A model generated the notes under the pieces. That model was not told the DNA's origin. It saw only the letters and a list, made by a program, of their open reading frames with translations, and did not search any database. Position numbers and translations under genes: made by a program. DNA of 64,000 nt from assembly GCA_016709665.1 (NCBI GenBank), contig JADJMI010000011.1:107226-171225 (forward strand), in the 5' to 3' direction. Positions 1-9,120 of this stretch are shown piece by piece (the first letter of the stretch is position 1; every line of letters starts with the position of its first letter). The stretch comes from Betaproteobacteria bacterium. GTDB lineage: Bacteria > Pseudomonadota > Gammaproteobacteria > Burkholderiales > Usitatibacteraceae.

Positions 1-1074
1 CGCGTTCCAACCGGCGAACTTCTGCTTGAGCAGGTGCCCGAGTTCCGGATAGAACTTCGCGAGCGTTTCCTTCTCGCCCAGGCGCATGCCGTAGGGCGGG
101 TTCGTCACGATGACGCCCGATTCGGCCGGTGCGGAAATCTCGAGCAGGTTCACCTGCTTGAGCGAGACGACGCTCTCCAGGCCCATTTCGGCCAGGTTGG
201 CGCGAGCCCCTTCCACCGAGCGGCCGTAGAGGTCGGAGCCGTAGATCTGCCGCGGCGCGATGGGCTGCGCCCGGGCGAGGCCCGCCGCCTTGATTTCCGC
301 CCACTTCGCCGCGTCGAAGCGGTTGAGGTTCTCGAAGCCGAAGGGGCGGTCGCGGCCCGGGGCGAGCCCCAGGGCCATCTCCGCGGCCTCCACGAGGATC
401 GTGCCCGAGCCGCACATGGGGTCGAGCAGGGGCTGGTCGGGCATCCAGCCCGAGAGCTTCAGCAGCCCCGCCGCCAGGTTCTTCTTGAGCGGCGCCTCGC
501 CCACCTGCTCGCGCCGGCCGCGCTTGAAGAGCGGCTCGCCGCTCGTGTCGAGGTAGAGCGTGCACCACTTCGCGTCGAGGAAGCAGTGCACGCGCACGTC
601 CGGCTCGCGCGAGGAGACGTCGGGGCGCTTGCCGAGGGCGTCGCGGAACACGTCGGCCACCGCGTCCTTCACCTTGAGGGTGATGAAGTCGAGGCTCTTC
701 ACCGGCGCCTTCACGCCGTTGGTCTCGACCTTGAAGGTGCGCTCGACGCCGAAGTGGGCGTGCCAGCGCACGCGCTTCGCGCCCTCGTAGATGTCGTTCT
801 CGTTGCGGTAGTCGAACCGCGTCATCCGCCAGAGAATGCGCGTCGCGAGACGCGACTCGAGGTTCGCGGCGTAGGCGACCTCGAAGGGCCCCTCGAACGC
901 GACGCCCGCCTCGTCCGCGCTGGCGTTCTGCGCCCCCAGCGCCGTGAGCTCCTAGGCGAGGAGCCCGGCGAGCCCGCGCGGGCAGGTGGCGTAGAAGTGG
1001 ACGTTGCCGTCGATGGCGCGGGCCACGGCCGGCGCCGCGGCGGCGGCGCCGGGCAGGCGCCTCAGGACGGCCAT
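1..1074 (-). CDS. rlmL: THUMP-domain class I RNA methyltransferase (RlmL/YcbY N-terminal type), 3' end off the window, in-frame TAG
   Basis: Translating the minus strand from 1074 gives a THUMP domain (about residues 27-150) followed by a UPF0020 adenine/guanine methyltransferase fold with the SAM-binding DPMCGSGTILVEAA motif and the catalytic NPPYG motif. By family this modifies guanine N2 in 23S rRNA. ATG 1074 is preceded by a GGAGG about 8 nt upstream. Codon 41 (952-954) is TAG, where relatives usually have Glu (context LLA-stop-EL, as in LLAEEL). Downstream the frame stays open to the window edge with full domain similarity. The gene is divergent from dsbD. It is either a nonsense mutant or, more likely, carries a sequence error. 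The C-terminal part is missing because the window ends. Confidence 0.85.
952..954 (-). other. In-frame TAG inside rlmL
   Basis: The codon reads TAG on the minus strand, between GCC and GAG. TAG ends intact genes nearby (nsrR, the NodJ-type permease), so stop-codon reassignment is not supported. Confidence 0.8.
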
Positions 1075-1221
1075 GAAAGCCTCCGGGGGGCCGCCCGGTA
1101 GAATGGGCGCGCCATGAAGACGACGAAATACGCGGTGTTGGGAGGCATGGGGGGCGGGGCAGGCGAGGAACTTTCGACGCCTCGGGGCCCTCTACGGGGT
1201 GGCTTTCCGGAATTCTACGGC

Positions 1222-3387
1222 ATGTCTCCCACCCGACTCCTCCCGCGCCTCGCCGCCGCCGCCGCTTTTCTCGCCTTCGCCGCGCAGGCCGCGCCCGTGC
1301 GCACGGAACGCGTGGAGGCCGAGCTGCACGCCGAGAAAGCCGCGGCCGTCGCCGGCAAGCCCGCCACCGTGGGCCTTCGCCTGAAGCACGACGAGCACTG
1401 GCACACCTACTGGAAGAACCCCGGCGATTCGGGCCTGCCCACGAAGATCAAGTGGACGCTGCCCGAAGGCTGGACGGCGGGCGCCTTCCAGTGGCCGCAC
1501 CCGGAGCGCCTGCCCTTCGGCCCCCTCGTGAACTACGGCTACAGCGGCGAGACGATGCTGCTCGCCGAACTCACGCCCCCCGCGAACGCGAAGCCGGGCC
1601 CCGTCACGATCACGGGCGACGCGGACTGGCTCGTCTGCAGCGACGTGTGCATTCCGGAGAAAGCCTCGCTCAGGCTGGAGTTCGCCGTGGCCGAAGGGGA
1701 CCCGGCCCCCCGGTCCGGCGAGACGGCGCGGTTCGCCAAGGCGAGGGCGTCGGTGCCCGCCCGGACGGAGGGCTGGAAGGCCGAATCGACGATGGCCGGC
1801 GGCCTGCTCACCGTGCGCTTCGTGCCGCCGGAAGGCGCCGTCGCCCCGGGCAAGGCCTTCTTCTTCCCCGATCGCGAGAGCTTCATCGAGCCGGCGGCCC
1901 CGCAATCCCTCACGCGCGACGGCGGCGGCTTCCGCCTCGCGGTGAAGCTCGCCCAGCCGGAGCTCAAGGACATCGGCACGGTGGCGGGGGTGATCGTCAC
2001 CGAAGGCGCGTGGCCCGACCTGCCGGGCCGCAAGGCCGTGGAGATCGCCGCGCCCCTCGTCGCGTCGTTCCCCGCGCCGGCCGCCGCGCTGCCCGTGCCC
2101 GATGCGCCGGCGCCGGCGGGGTCCGGGGGCAGCCTCGCCGCGGCCCTCGCCTTCGCGTTCCTGGGCGGCATCCTCCTGAACCTCATGCCCTGCGTGTTCC
2201 CGGTCCTGGGCATCAAGGTGATGGGCTTCGTGCGGCACGCGCACGGCGATTCGCGCGCGCTCTGGATGCAGGGCGTCGTGTTCTCGGCGGGCGTGCTGGT
2301 GTCCTTCCTCGTCCTCGCGGGGCTGCTGCTCGCGCTGCGCGCGGGCGGGGCGCAGCTCGGATGGGGCTTCCAGCTGCAGTCGCCCGCGTTCGTCACGCTG
2401 CTCGCGGCGCTCTTCTTCCTCATGGCGCTCAACCTATTCGGCGTCTTCGAATGGGGCGGCTTCGCGCAGTCGATGACGTCGAACGTGTCCGCGCAGGGCC
2501 GCTACGCCGATGCCTTCCTCGCGGGCGTCCTCGCCACCTTGGTCGCCACGCCCTGCACGGCACCGTTCATGGGCGCGGCCGTGGGCTTCACGCTCGCGCA
2601 GCCGGCCGCCATCTCGCTCGCCGTCTTCGCGATGCTGGGCGTGGGCATGGCGCTGCCCGTGCTCGCCCTCTCGCTCTTCCCGGGCGCTCTCAAGCGCCTG
2701 CCCAGGCCCGGGCCGTGGATGGAAACCTTCAAGCAGGTCATGGCCTTCCCGCTCTTCGCGACGGTGGTCTGGCTCGCGTGGGTGCTGGGCGCGCAGGCCG
2801 GCAACGACGCCGTGATGATGCTGCTCGCGGGGCTGCTTCTGCTCGCGCTGGCCGCGTGGATCTACGGCCGCTGGGCGCATTCGGAAAGCCTGCTGCGCTT
2901 CGTCTTCGCGGGCGCCATCGCGGCGGCCGGGCTGTGGCTCGCCTGGCCCCACGGCGCCCTGGCCCCCGGCACGGCCCAGGCCTCGGTCCCGCGGGCCGGC
3001 GAAGTCCCTTGGCAAGCCTGGTCGCCGGAGAAGCTGGCGGAACTGCGCGCGGCCGGCACGCCCGTCTTCGTCGATTTCACGGCGGCGTGGTGCGTCACGT
3101 GCCAGGTGAACAAGCGCGTGGCCCTGAACCGCGAGGAGGTCGTGAAGGCCTTCGCCGATCGCGGCGTCGTGCCGCTCAAGGCCGATTGGACCAACCACGA
3201 CCCGCGCATCACCGCCGCCCTCGCGGAGCTCGGCCGCAACGCCCTGCCCGTCTACGCGTTCTACGCGCCGGGCGCCGCGCAACCGAAGCTGCTTCCCGAA
3301 GTCCTCACCGCCTCGATCGTCGTCGATGAACTGTCCCGGTTGCCCGCGCCCAAGCAGGCCGCCGTTCCCGCCACGCCGAAAAACTGA
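1222..3387 (+). CDS. dsbD: Protein-disulfide reductase DsbD/ScsB family (cytoplasm-to-periplasm electron transfer)
   Basis: This 721-residue membrane protein moves reducing power from cytoplasmic thioredoxin to periplasmic thiol proteins. From ATG 1222 there is a signal peptide (about 1-23), then a periplasmic domain with the WLVCSDVCIP cysteine pair (C139, C143). A multi-helix DsbD core follows, with LMPCVFPVLG (C324) and TPCTAPF (C445). The C-terminal thioredoxin domain carries CVTC (C624, C627). The frame is open from ATG 1114, and ATG 1147 has a GGGAGG in front of it, but only the 1222 start puts a normal signal peptide at the N-terminus. A redoxin gene follows 11 nt later, probably in the same operon. 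The N-domain resembles the copper-tolerance ScsB subgroup more than E. coli DsbD. Confidence 0.88.
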   Translation: MSPTRLLPRLAAAAAFLAFAAQAAPVRTERVEAELHAEKAAAVAGKPATVGLRLKHDEHWHTYWKNPGDSGLPTKIKWTLPEGWTAGAFQWPHPERLPFGPLVNYGYSGETMLLAELTPPANAKPGPVTITGDADWLVCSDVCIPEKASLRLEFAVAEGDPAPRSGETARFAKARASVPARTEGWKAESTMAGGLLTVRFVPPEGAVAPGKAFFFPDRESFIEPAAPQSLTRDGGGFRLAVKLAQPELKDIGTVAGVIVTEGAWPDLPGRKAVEIAAPLVASFPAPAAALPVPDAPAPAGSGGSLAAALAFAFLGGILLNLMPCVFPVLGIKVMGFVRHAHGDSRALWMQGVVFSAGVLVSFLVLAGLLLALRAGGAQLGWGFQLQSPAFVTLLAALFFLMALNLFGVFEWGGFAQSMTSNVSAQGRYADAFLAGVLATLVATPCTAPFMGAAVGFTLAQPAAISLAVFAMLGVGMALPVLALSLFPGALKRLPRPGPWMETFKQVMAFPLFATVVWLAWVLGAQAGNDAVMMLLAGLLLLALAAWIYGRWAHSESLLRFVFAGAIAAAGLWLAWPHGALAPGTAQASVPRAGEVPWQAWSPEKLAELRAAGTPVFVDFTAAWCVTCQVNKRVALNREEVVKAFADRGVVPLKADWTNHDPRITAALAELGRNALPVYAFYAPGAAQPKLLPEVLTASIVVDELSRLPAPKQAAVPATPKN

Positions 3388-3398
3388 AGGAGACTTCC

Positions 3399-4004
3399 AT
3401 GAAGACCGTACGCCTCGTCTGCGCGGCCGCCATCGCCGCCGCCTTCGTTCCCGCCGCCTTCGCCAACGCGCCCGCGGGCTCGGCGGCCCCCGCCTTCACG
3501 CTCACCGACCTCGCGGGCAAGGCCGTGAAGCTCGCCGACTTCAAGGGCAAGACCGTCGTGCTCGAATGGCACAACTTCGGCTGCCCCTTCGTGCAGAAGC
3601 ACTACAGGAGCGGCAACATGCAGGCCCTGCAGAAGAAGTACGGCGGCGAGGTCGTGTGGCTCGCGGTCAACTCCACGAACGCCGGCCACCAGGACTACAT
3701 GAAGCCCGAGGCTCTCACGAAGACGCTCACCGACTTCGGCGCCGCCCCGGCGAAGTACCTGATGGACGAACCCGGCGCGGTCGGCCTCGCCTACGGCGCG
3801 AAGACGACGCCGCACATGTACGTCATCGACGGCACGGGCAAGGTCGTCTACAACGGGGCCATCGACGACAACCGCTCGGCCAACCCGGCGGACGTGAAGG
3901 GCGCGAAGAACTACGTGGCCGTCGCGCTCGAAGACATGAAGGCCGGCAAGCCCGTGTCGACCCCCTCGACCACCCCCTACGGCTGCACGATCAAGTACAA
4001 GTAG
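3399..4004 (+). CDS. Exported thioredoxin-fold redoxin (AhpC/TSA-like, single CPF cysteine)
   Basis: A 201-residue protein with a cleavable signal peptide (about 1-22) and a redoxin fold. The active-site region is WHNFGCPFVQKHY with C62. There is no CxxC, so it resembles one-cysteine peroxiredoxin-like redoxins rather than classical thioredoxin. A second cysteine lies near the C-terminus (YGCTIKYK) and could act as a resolving residue. The start has an AAGGAGA ribosome-binding site. It sits directly behind dsbD, which suggests DsbD recycles it in the periplasm; that link is inference. Confidence 0.82.
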   Translation: MKTVRLVCAAAIAAAFVPAAFANAPAGSAAPAFTLTDLAGKAVKLADFKGKTVVLEWHNFGCPFVQKHYRSGNMQALQKKYGGEVVWLAVNSTNAGHQDYMKPEALTKTLTDFGAAPAKYLMDEPGAVGLAYGAKTTPHMYVIDGTGKVVYNGAIDDNRSANPADVKGAKNYVAVALEDMKAGKPVSTPSTTPYGCTIKYK

Positions 4005-4077
4005 CCCGGGTTCCGGGAGTAAAAGGCCCGGCTTCCGCGGCTTATTCGTCACATCGCGGTCACGCGGGCCGGGCACA

Positions 4078-4167
4078 ATGGTTCTCGTGACGGCCGCCCC
4101 CCAGGGCACGTCACCGGAGAAGCCGGACGTCGGAGATACCGTCGCCGGGGACTCCACCTCCTCCTGA
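4078..4167 (+). other. Possible 29-codon small ORF or short transcript before a terminator
   Basis: An ATG-to-TGA frame of 29 codons (starts MVLVTAAPQ) lies between the redoxin gene and a strong hairpin terminator that begins 2 nt after its stop. There is no clear ribosome-binding site and no recognisable product. It may simply be redoxin 3' UTR. Confidence 0.2.
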
Positions 4168-4168
4168 A

Positions 4169-4200
4169 GGCCCGCCCGCGACGGCGGGCCTTTCCTTTTC
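4169..4200 (+). terminator. Rho-independent terminator after the dsbD-redoxin unit
   Basis: GGCCCGCC (4169-4176) pairs with GGCGGGCC (4183-4190) around a 6-nt loop and is followed by TTTCCTTTTC. Confidence 0.8.
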
Positions 4201-4248
4201 GCCTTTGCGCACGCGACTCGGATGCGGGACGCGGCCCCGGCCGTGCAA

Positions 4249-4262
4249 GCCTCTTAAAAGGC
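4249..4262. promoter_or_regulatory. Imperfect palindrome upstream of nsrR
   Basis: GCCTCTTAAAAGGC matches its reverse complement at 12 of 14 positions and lies 76 nt before the nsrR start. It is AT-rich in its centre, as Rrf2-family operators often are. Autoregulation is inference. Confidence 0.35.
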
Positions 4263-4280
4263 ACGTAGGATGCGGGTTAA

Positions 4281-4309
4281 GGGAGCGGGCCGGCCAGCGG
4301 CCCGCTCCC
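4281..4309 (+). promoter_or_regulatory. Strong GC hairpin in the nsrR leader
   Basis: GGGAGCGGGCC (4281-4291) pairs perfectly with GGCCCGCTCCC (4299-4309) around a 7-nt loop, ending 29 nt before the nsrR ATG. No U-run follows, so it is not a standard terminator. It could affect leader stability or translation. Confidence 0.5.
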
Positions 4310-4338
4310 CTTCCAATAAGAAGAGAACGACCCACGCC

Positions 4339-4806
4339 ATGCGACTCACCACCTTCACGGATTACAGCCTTCGCGTCCTGATGTACCTCGCGACGCACCC
4401 CGAGGGCCGGGCCACCATCGCCGGGATCGCCTCCACCTTCAGGATTTCCGAGAACCACCTCACCAAGGTGGTGCATTTCCTCGGCCGGGAGGGCTACCTC
4501 GTGAACACCCGCGGCCGCGGCGGCGGGCTCGCCCTCGCCAAGGCGCCCACCGAGATCAACATCGGGACGGTGGTGAAGCTCACGGAGGGCGGCGACGTGC
4601 CCGCCGAATGCTTCGACCGCGAGACCAACGAATGCTCGATCACGGCCGATTGCCAGCTCAAGTTCGCGCTGGCCGAGGCGGTGAAGGCCTTCTACGCGAC
4701 GCTCGGCAAGTACACGCTCGAGGACACGGTGAAGAACCGCAAGGCATTGGGAAAGGTGCTTTTCATGGTTCCCCCGCCGCCCACTTCGACGCGCAAGCGC
4801 GCGTAG
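4339..4806 (+). CDS. nsrR: Rrf2-family nitric-oxide-sensing repressor NsrR
   Basis: A 155-residue winged-helix regulator starting MRLTTFTDYSLRVLMYLA, a typical NsrR/Rrf2 N-terminus. The helix-turn-helix covers about residues 25-60. The iron-sulphur ligands are C91, C99 and C105, close to the C91/C96/C102 pattern of E. coli NsrR. In the family, NO destroys the Fe-S cluster and releases repression of NO-detoxification genes. No NO-reductase or flavohaemoglobin gene lies nearby, so its targets are probably elsewhere. The frame extends upstream to 4270, but family alignment fixes the start at 4339. It converges with the ABC permease gene, with 9 nt between the stops. Confidence 0.88.
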   Translation: MRLTTFTDYSLRVLMYLATHPEGRATIAGIASTFRISENHLTKVVHFLGREGYLVNTRGRGGGLALAKAPTEINIGTVVKLTEGGDVPAECFDRETNECSITADCQLKFALAEAVKAFYATLGKYTLEDTVKNRKALGKVLFMVPPPPTSTRKRA

Positions 4807-4815
4807 CGGCCCCGC

Positions 4816-5582
4816 CTAGGCGAGGAGCCTGCGCCGGAAGAGCCCGAGCGCGATCGCGAACCCCGCGATGCCCCAGGCCGCCAGCACGGCGGCGTGCACG
4901 AGGCCGTCCTGCGGCCACTGCCCCAGGAAGAGCGGCCGGCCGATGGCGATGGCGTGCGTGAGGGGCAGGGCCGAGGCGATCGCCTGCACCCACCCCGGCA
5001 GCCCCGACAGCGGGAAGAACACCCCGCACAGCAGCATCTGCGGCGTGAGCACCAGCGTGAACCAGTAGGTGAAGAAGTCGTAGCTCTTCGCGATCGCCGT
5101 CATCACGAGGCCCATGCCCGCGAAGGAGAGCCCGATGAGGAACGCGAGGGGCACGATGAGCGCCATCTTCCATGATTGCGACAGCCCGAGCGCGATGGCC
5201 ACGAGCAGGATGGCCGTGCCCGAGAGCAGGCTCTTCGAGGCGGCCCACACCCACTCCGCGAGCACCACGTCCTCGAGCGACACCGGCGCGTTCATGATGC
5301 CTTCCCAGGTGCGCTGCACGTGCATGCGCGCGAAGCCCGAGTAGAGCGCTTCGAACGACGCCGCGAGCATCGTCGTGTAGCAGATGGTGCCGCCGGCGAG
5401 GAACGCGATGTACTTCACGCCCTCCACCTCCGGGATCATCGTGGAGAAACCCAGGCCGAAGCCCAGCAGGTAGAAGAGCGGGTCGATGATGTTGCCGGCG
5501 ATGCTCGCCGCGGCGAGCTTCCTCCACACGAGGTAGTTGCGCCGCCACACGGCGATCCAGCGGCCGGCGAGGAGCGCCTCGA

Positions 5583-5586
<4 letters not shown>
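4816..5586 (-). CDS. ABC-2 type (NodJ-like) transporter permease
   Basis: A 256-residue permease with about six membrane helices and an ABC-2 membrane domain. The start MIEALLAGRW overlaps the upstream ATPase stop by 4 nt (ATGA), which indicates translational coupling. Sequence and pairing match the NodI/NodJ exporter group found widely in betaproteobacteria, including many that do not nodulate. The substrate cannot be told from sequence. Confidence 0.85.
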
Positions 5587-6494
<908 letters not shown>

Positions 6495-6498
6495 GGCC

Positions 6499-7167
6499 CT
6501 ACGGGGAAGGCCGCACGAGGCGCCCGACCACGTCCCGGATCATGTGCAGCTTGCGGTGGAAGAAGTGGTCGGCGCCGGGAACCACGAGCACCGGCACCTC
6601 GCGCGGGGCGCCCCAGGCGATGGAATCGGCGAGGGGCACCGTGTCGTCCTTGTCGCCGTGCACGATGATCGTGTTGGCGACCGTGTGCACGCCCACCGAA
6701 CCCAGCGAAGGGTCGAGCGGGTCGGGCGGCGTCCCCAGGCCGTGGCCCGTGATGCGGCGAAGGGCGGGCGCCATGAGCACCAGGTGGGCGAAGGGCACGC
6801 GGGTGCTCGCGCGGATGGCGACGCCGCCGCCGAAGGAGAAGCCCGACAGCCACAGCGGCAACTCGCCCAGCGCCCGCGCCGCGTGCGCGGCGACGACGAG
6901 CAGGTCGTCGGTCTCGCCGCGGCCCTCGTCGTGGGCGCCCTCGCTCGCGCCCACGCCGCGGAAGTTGAAGCGGAAGGTCGCCGCGCCCGCGTCGTGGAAG
7001 GCGCGGGCCACCGTGGTGACGACCTTGTTGTCCATCGTCCCGCCGAAAAGCGGATGCGGATGGGCGACGACGGCGATGGCGCGCGGGTCGGCGGGAATCG
7101 CCGCGGCGATCTCGATCGCCCCGGCCGGCCCGTCGATCCGCTCGTGGGCGCGCCCGGCGGAAGTCAA
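6499..7167 (-). CDS. Alpha/beta-hydrolase of the COG2945 type
   Basis: A 222-residue hydrolase. The motif PHPLFGGTMDNKVV near the N-terminus, FRFNFRGVGASEG, and the nucleophile elbow GFSFGG are all characteristic of this family. The catalytic Asp is probably in HGDKDDTVP and the His in GADHFFH. I chose TTG 7167, which overlaps the ferredoxin stop as TTGA and has CTGAGG just upstream; the longer frame to 7308 runs into the ferredoxin gene out of frame. The substrate is unknown. Confidence 0.8.
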   Translation of the reverse strand: MTSAGRAHERIDGPAGAIEIAAAIPADPRAIAVVAHPHPLFGGTMDNKVVTTVARAFHDAGAATFRFNFRGVGASEGAHDEGRGETDDLLVVAAHAARALGELPLWLSGFSFGGGVAIRASTRVPFAHLVLMAPALRRITGHGLGTPPDPLDPSLGSVGVHTVANTIIVHGDKDDTVPLADSIAWGAPREVPVLVVPGADHFFHRKLHMIRDVVGRLVRPSP

Positions 7168-7475
7168 ATCCTCAGCCTTTCGACGATGCGGCCGTTCGCG
7201 AGGTGTTCCTCGACGATCTCGTCGATGTCCGACTGGTCCACGTAGGTGTACCAGACCCCGTCCGGGTACACGACCGCGACGGGGCCTTCCTCGCAGCGGT
7301 CGAGGCACCCGGCCTTGTTCACGCGCACCTTGCCCGCGCCCGCGAGGCCCTTCGCCTTCACCAGCCCCTTGCAGTAGTCGCGCAGGTCGGCGGCGCCGCG
7401 GCGCGCGCAGCAGGCCCGGTCCGCATCGTCGCGGTGGTTGTCGCAGAAGAAGATGTGGCGCTCGTAGTAGCCCAT
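7164..7475 (-). CDS. Thioredoxin-like [2Fe-2S] ferredoxin
   Basis: A 103-residue protein starting MGYYERHIFFCDNH with cysteines C11, C22, C23, C35, C57 and C61. The C11, C22/C23, C57, C61 spacing and the GCLDRCEEGP segment match Shethna-type thioredoxin-fold ferredoxins. It is the first gene of the minus-strand run with the hydrolase and ABC exporter. The start has a purine-rich GGGAAGGG ribosome-binding site. Confidence 0.82.
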   Translation of the reverse strand: MGYYERHIFFCDNHRDDADRACCARRGAADLRDYCKGLVKAKGLAGAGKVRVNKAGCLDRCEEGPVAVVYPDGVWYTYVDQSDIDEIVEEHLANGRIVERLRI

Positions 7476-7500
7476 GGAACCCTTCCCTCGGATGAGGCCG

Positions 7501-8586
7501 CTATTGTATCGACTCGCCCGGGCGGCGCACGAAGCGCACGATCAGCCACGCGAGCGTGAGGGCCGGCCAGGATTCGTGCAGCCATCGCGTGAGGGTGGCG
7601 AAGCTCGCGAGCTGCCCGTGCGGCCACTGGAAGAGGCGCAGGAAGTCCGCGAGCTCGCTGTACTCGCCGAAGATCTTGGCGAAGAGCGAGCCGGCGAGGA
7701 GGCACAGCGTCGCCAGGTACGTGCGGGCCGTGCGGCCCAGCAGCCGCAGGGGCAGGAAGAGCGCGAGGCCCGCGACGAGGCCCGCCACGCGCCCCTCCGT
7801 CATCCACATCGCCGTGAGGTTGGGCTTGAGCATGAGCGAGGCCATGGCGAACTTGCACCAGAGCGCCACGGTGAGCAGGATCAGCGTCCACCCGAGCGCG
7901 CCGCGTTCGGCCCGGAGCAACACCGACACGAACAGGCCGAAGGCGGCCACCGAGAGCGCGACCGACACCGTCGTCACCACGAAATCCGCCATCGTCGGCC
8001 CCGTCTCGTCGACGATGTTGCCCGCCTCGAAGAAGGGCAGCGCCGGGTTGAGCTGCGCCAGGAGCCAGAAGAGGACGAGCACGAGCCCCATGTCGCCCGC
8101 GCCCCCGGGGACGACGAGCCGGTCCCGCAGCCGGGCGACCGGCGCCATGACCGCGCGCTCGAGCGGCCGGAAGAAGAGGAGCGTTCCCGCGAAGGCGCCC
8201 GCGGCGTTGGCCAGCACGTCGAAGAGCGAGGCGACGCGCGTGGCGATGAAGAACTGGGCGAGCTCCATCGCGAGGCTCAGCGCCGCGGCGAGCAGCACGG
8301 CGCGCCAGCGGGCGCTCCAGCGCGCGCGCCCGGGCATGAAGTGCAGGCAGGCGAGCGCGCCGAAGGGCACGTACGCCGCCACGTTCATGAAGACGTCGAA
8401 CTCGGAAATGAACTTCGGGCGCAGGAAGAGCGCGGGCGCGTCCTCGCCCGGAAGCCGGATCGGCAGGAACGGGTAGAGGCTCGCGTACGCGAGGAGCAGC
8501 GCCCAGGCGACGAGCGCGCCCCGGTGGCGCGACGCCTCAGGTCGCGGGCCGGAGCCCGGCGAGGTACTGGCCGGCGCGCTCGACAT
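7501..8586 (-). CDS. VanZ-like membrane protein
   Basis: A 361-residue protein with roughly nine hydrophobic segments. The first half carries the VanZ-like pattern (YPFLPIR, FDVFMNVAAYVPFGAL, LSLAMELAQFF, SLFDVLANAAGAF). The second half is a further membrane domain, as in long VanZ/LPXTG-anchor-like proteins of proteobacteria. The ATG at 8586 gives a 50-nt overlap with the end of the gamma-carbonic anhydrase gene, so a slightly later non-ATG start is possible. The function is not established; VanZ itself gives low-level teicoplanin resistance in Gram-positives, which need not apply here. Confidence 0.75.
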   Translation of the reverse strand: MSSAPASTSPGSGPRPEASRHRGALVAWALLLAYASLYPFLPIRLPGEDAPALFLRPKFISEFDVFMNVAAYVPFGALACLHFMPGRARWSARWRAVLLAAALSLAMELAQFFIATRVASLFDVLANAAGAFAGTLLFFRPLERAVMAPVARLRDRLVVPGGAGDMGLVLVLFWLLAQLNPALPFFEAGNIVDETGPTMADFVVTTVSVALSVAAFGLFVSVLLRAERGALGWTLILLTVALWCKFAMASLMLKPNLTAMWMTEGRVAGLVAGLALFLPLRLLGRTARTYLATLCLLAGSLFAKIFGEYSELADFLRLFQWPHGQLASFATLTRWLHESWPALTLAWLIVRFVRRPGESIQ

Positions 8587-9058
8587 AGTGCTCGGCGATC
8601 CACGTGTTGTTCGCGATGTTCTCCGGCGTCATCTCGCGAACCACCTTGCCGGGAGAGCCCATCACGAGCGAGTTGTCGGGAATCACCTTGCCCTCCGGCA
8701 CGAGCGCGCCGGCGGCGATGAGGCAGTTCCTCCCGATCACGGCGCGGTTGAGGACGATGGCGCCGATGCCGATGAGCGAGTTCTCGTGCACGGTGCAGCC
8801 GTGCAGCATCGCGAGGTGGCCCACGCTCACGTTGCGGTGAAGCACGCACGGGATGCCGCCGTCGGTGTGCAGCACCGCGCCATCCTGCACGTTGACGTTC
8901 TCGCCGATCGTGATCGTGTCGTTGTCGCCGCGGATCGTGACGCCCCACCACACGTTGGCGCCGCGCTCGAGCACCACGGAGCCGATCACGGCCGCGTTGG
9001 GTGCCACGAAGTTGTTGCCGCGAAGGACCGGGGTGCGGACGTCGAGGGTGTAGATCAT
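8537..9058 (-). CDS. Gamma-class carbonic anhydrase-like hexapeptide protein
   Basis: A 173-residue left-handed beta-helix protein with hexapeptide repeats. The three zinc-ligand histidines of the gamma-CA fold are present as H64, H81 and H86 (contexts AVLHTD, SVGHLAMLH). Related bacterial proteins (YrdA/PaaY type) are zinc proteins with variable hydratase or thioesterase activity. The start MIYTLDVRTPVLRG at 9058 matches the family; an upstream in-frame ATG would add a Pro/Arg-rich tail with no support. Confidence 0.85.
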   Translation of the reverse strand: MIYTLDVRTPVLRGNNFVAPNAAVIGSVVLERGANVWWGVTIRGDNDTITIGENVNVQDGAVLHTDGGIPCVLHRNVSVGHLAMLHGCTVHENSLIGIGAIVLNRAVIGRNCLIAAGALVPEGKVIPDNSLVMGSPGKVVREMTPENIANNTWIAEHYVERAGQYLAGLRPAT

Positions 9059-9120
9059 CTCGGGGCGAGGGGGCGGGGAACGAGGCGCCATTGTAGCGCC
9101 TCGCCCGCCGCGCCCCGCCG

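Noticed and set aside
34..1101. Long plus-strand open frame over the rlmL region
   Set aside because: Its translation is low-complexity Arg/Ala/Glu/Leu; the minus strand encodes a conserved methyltransferase.
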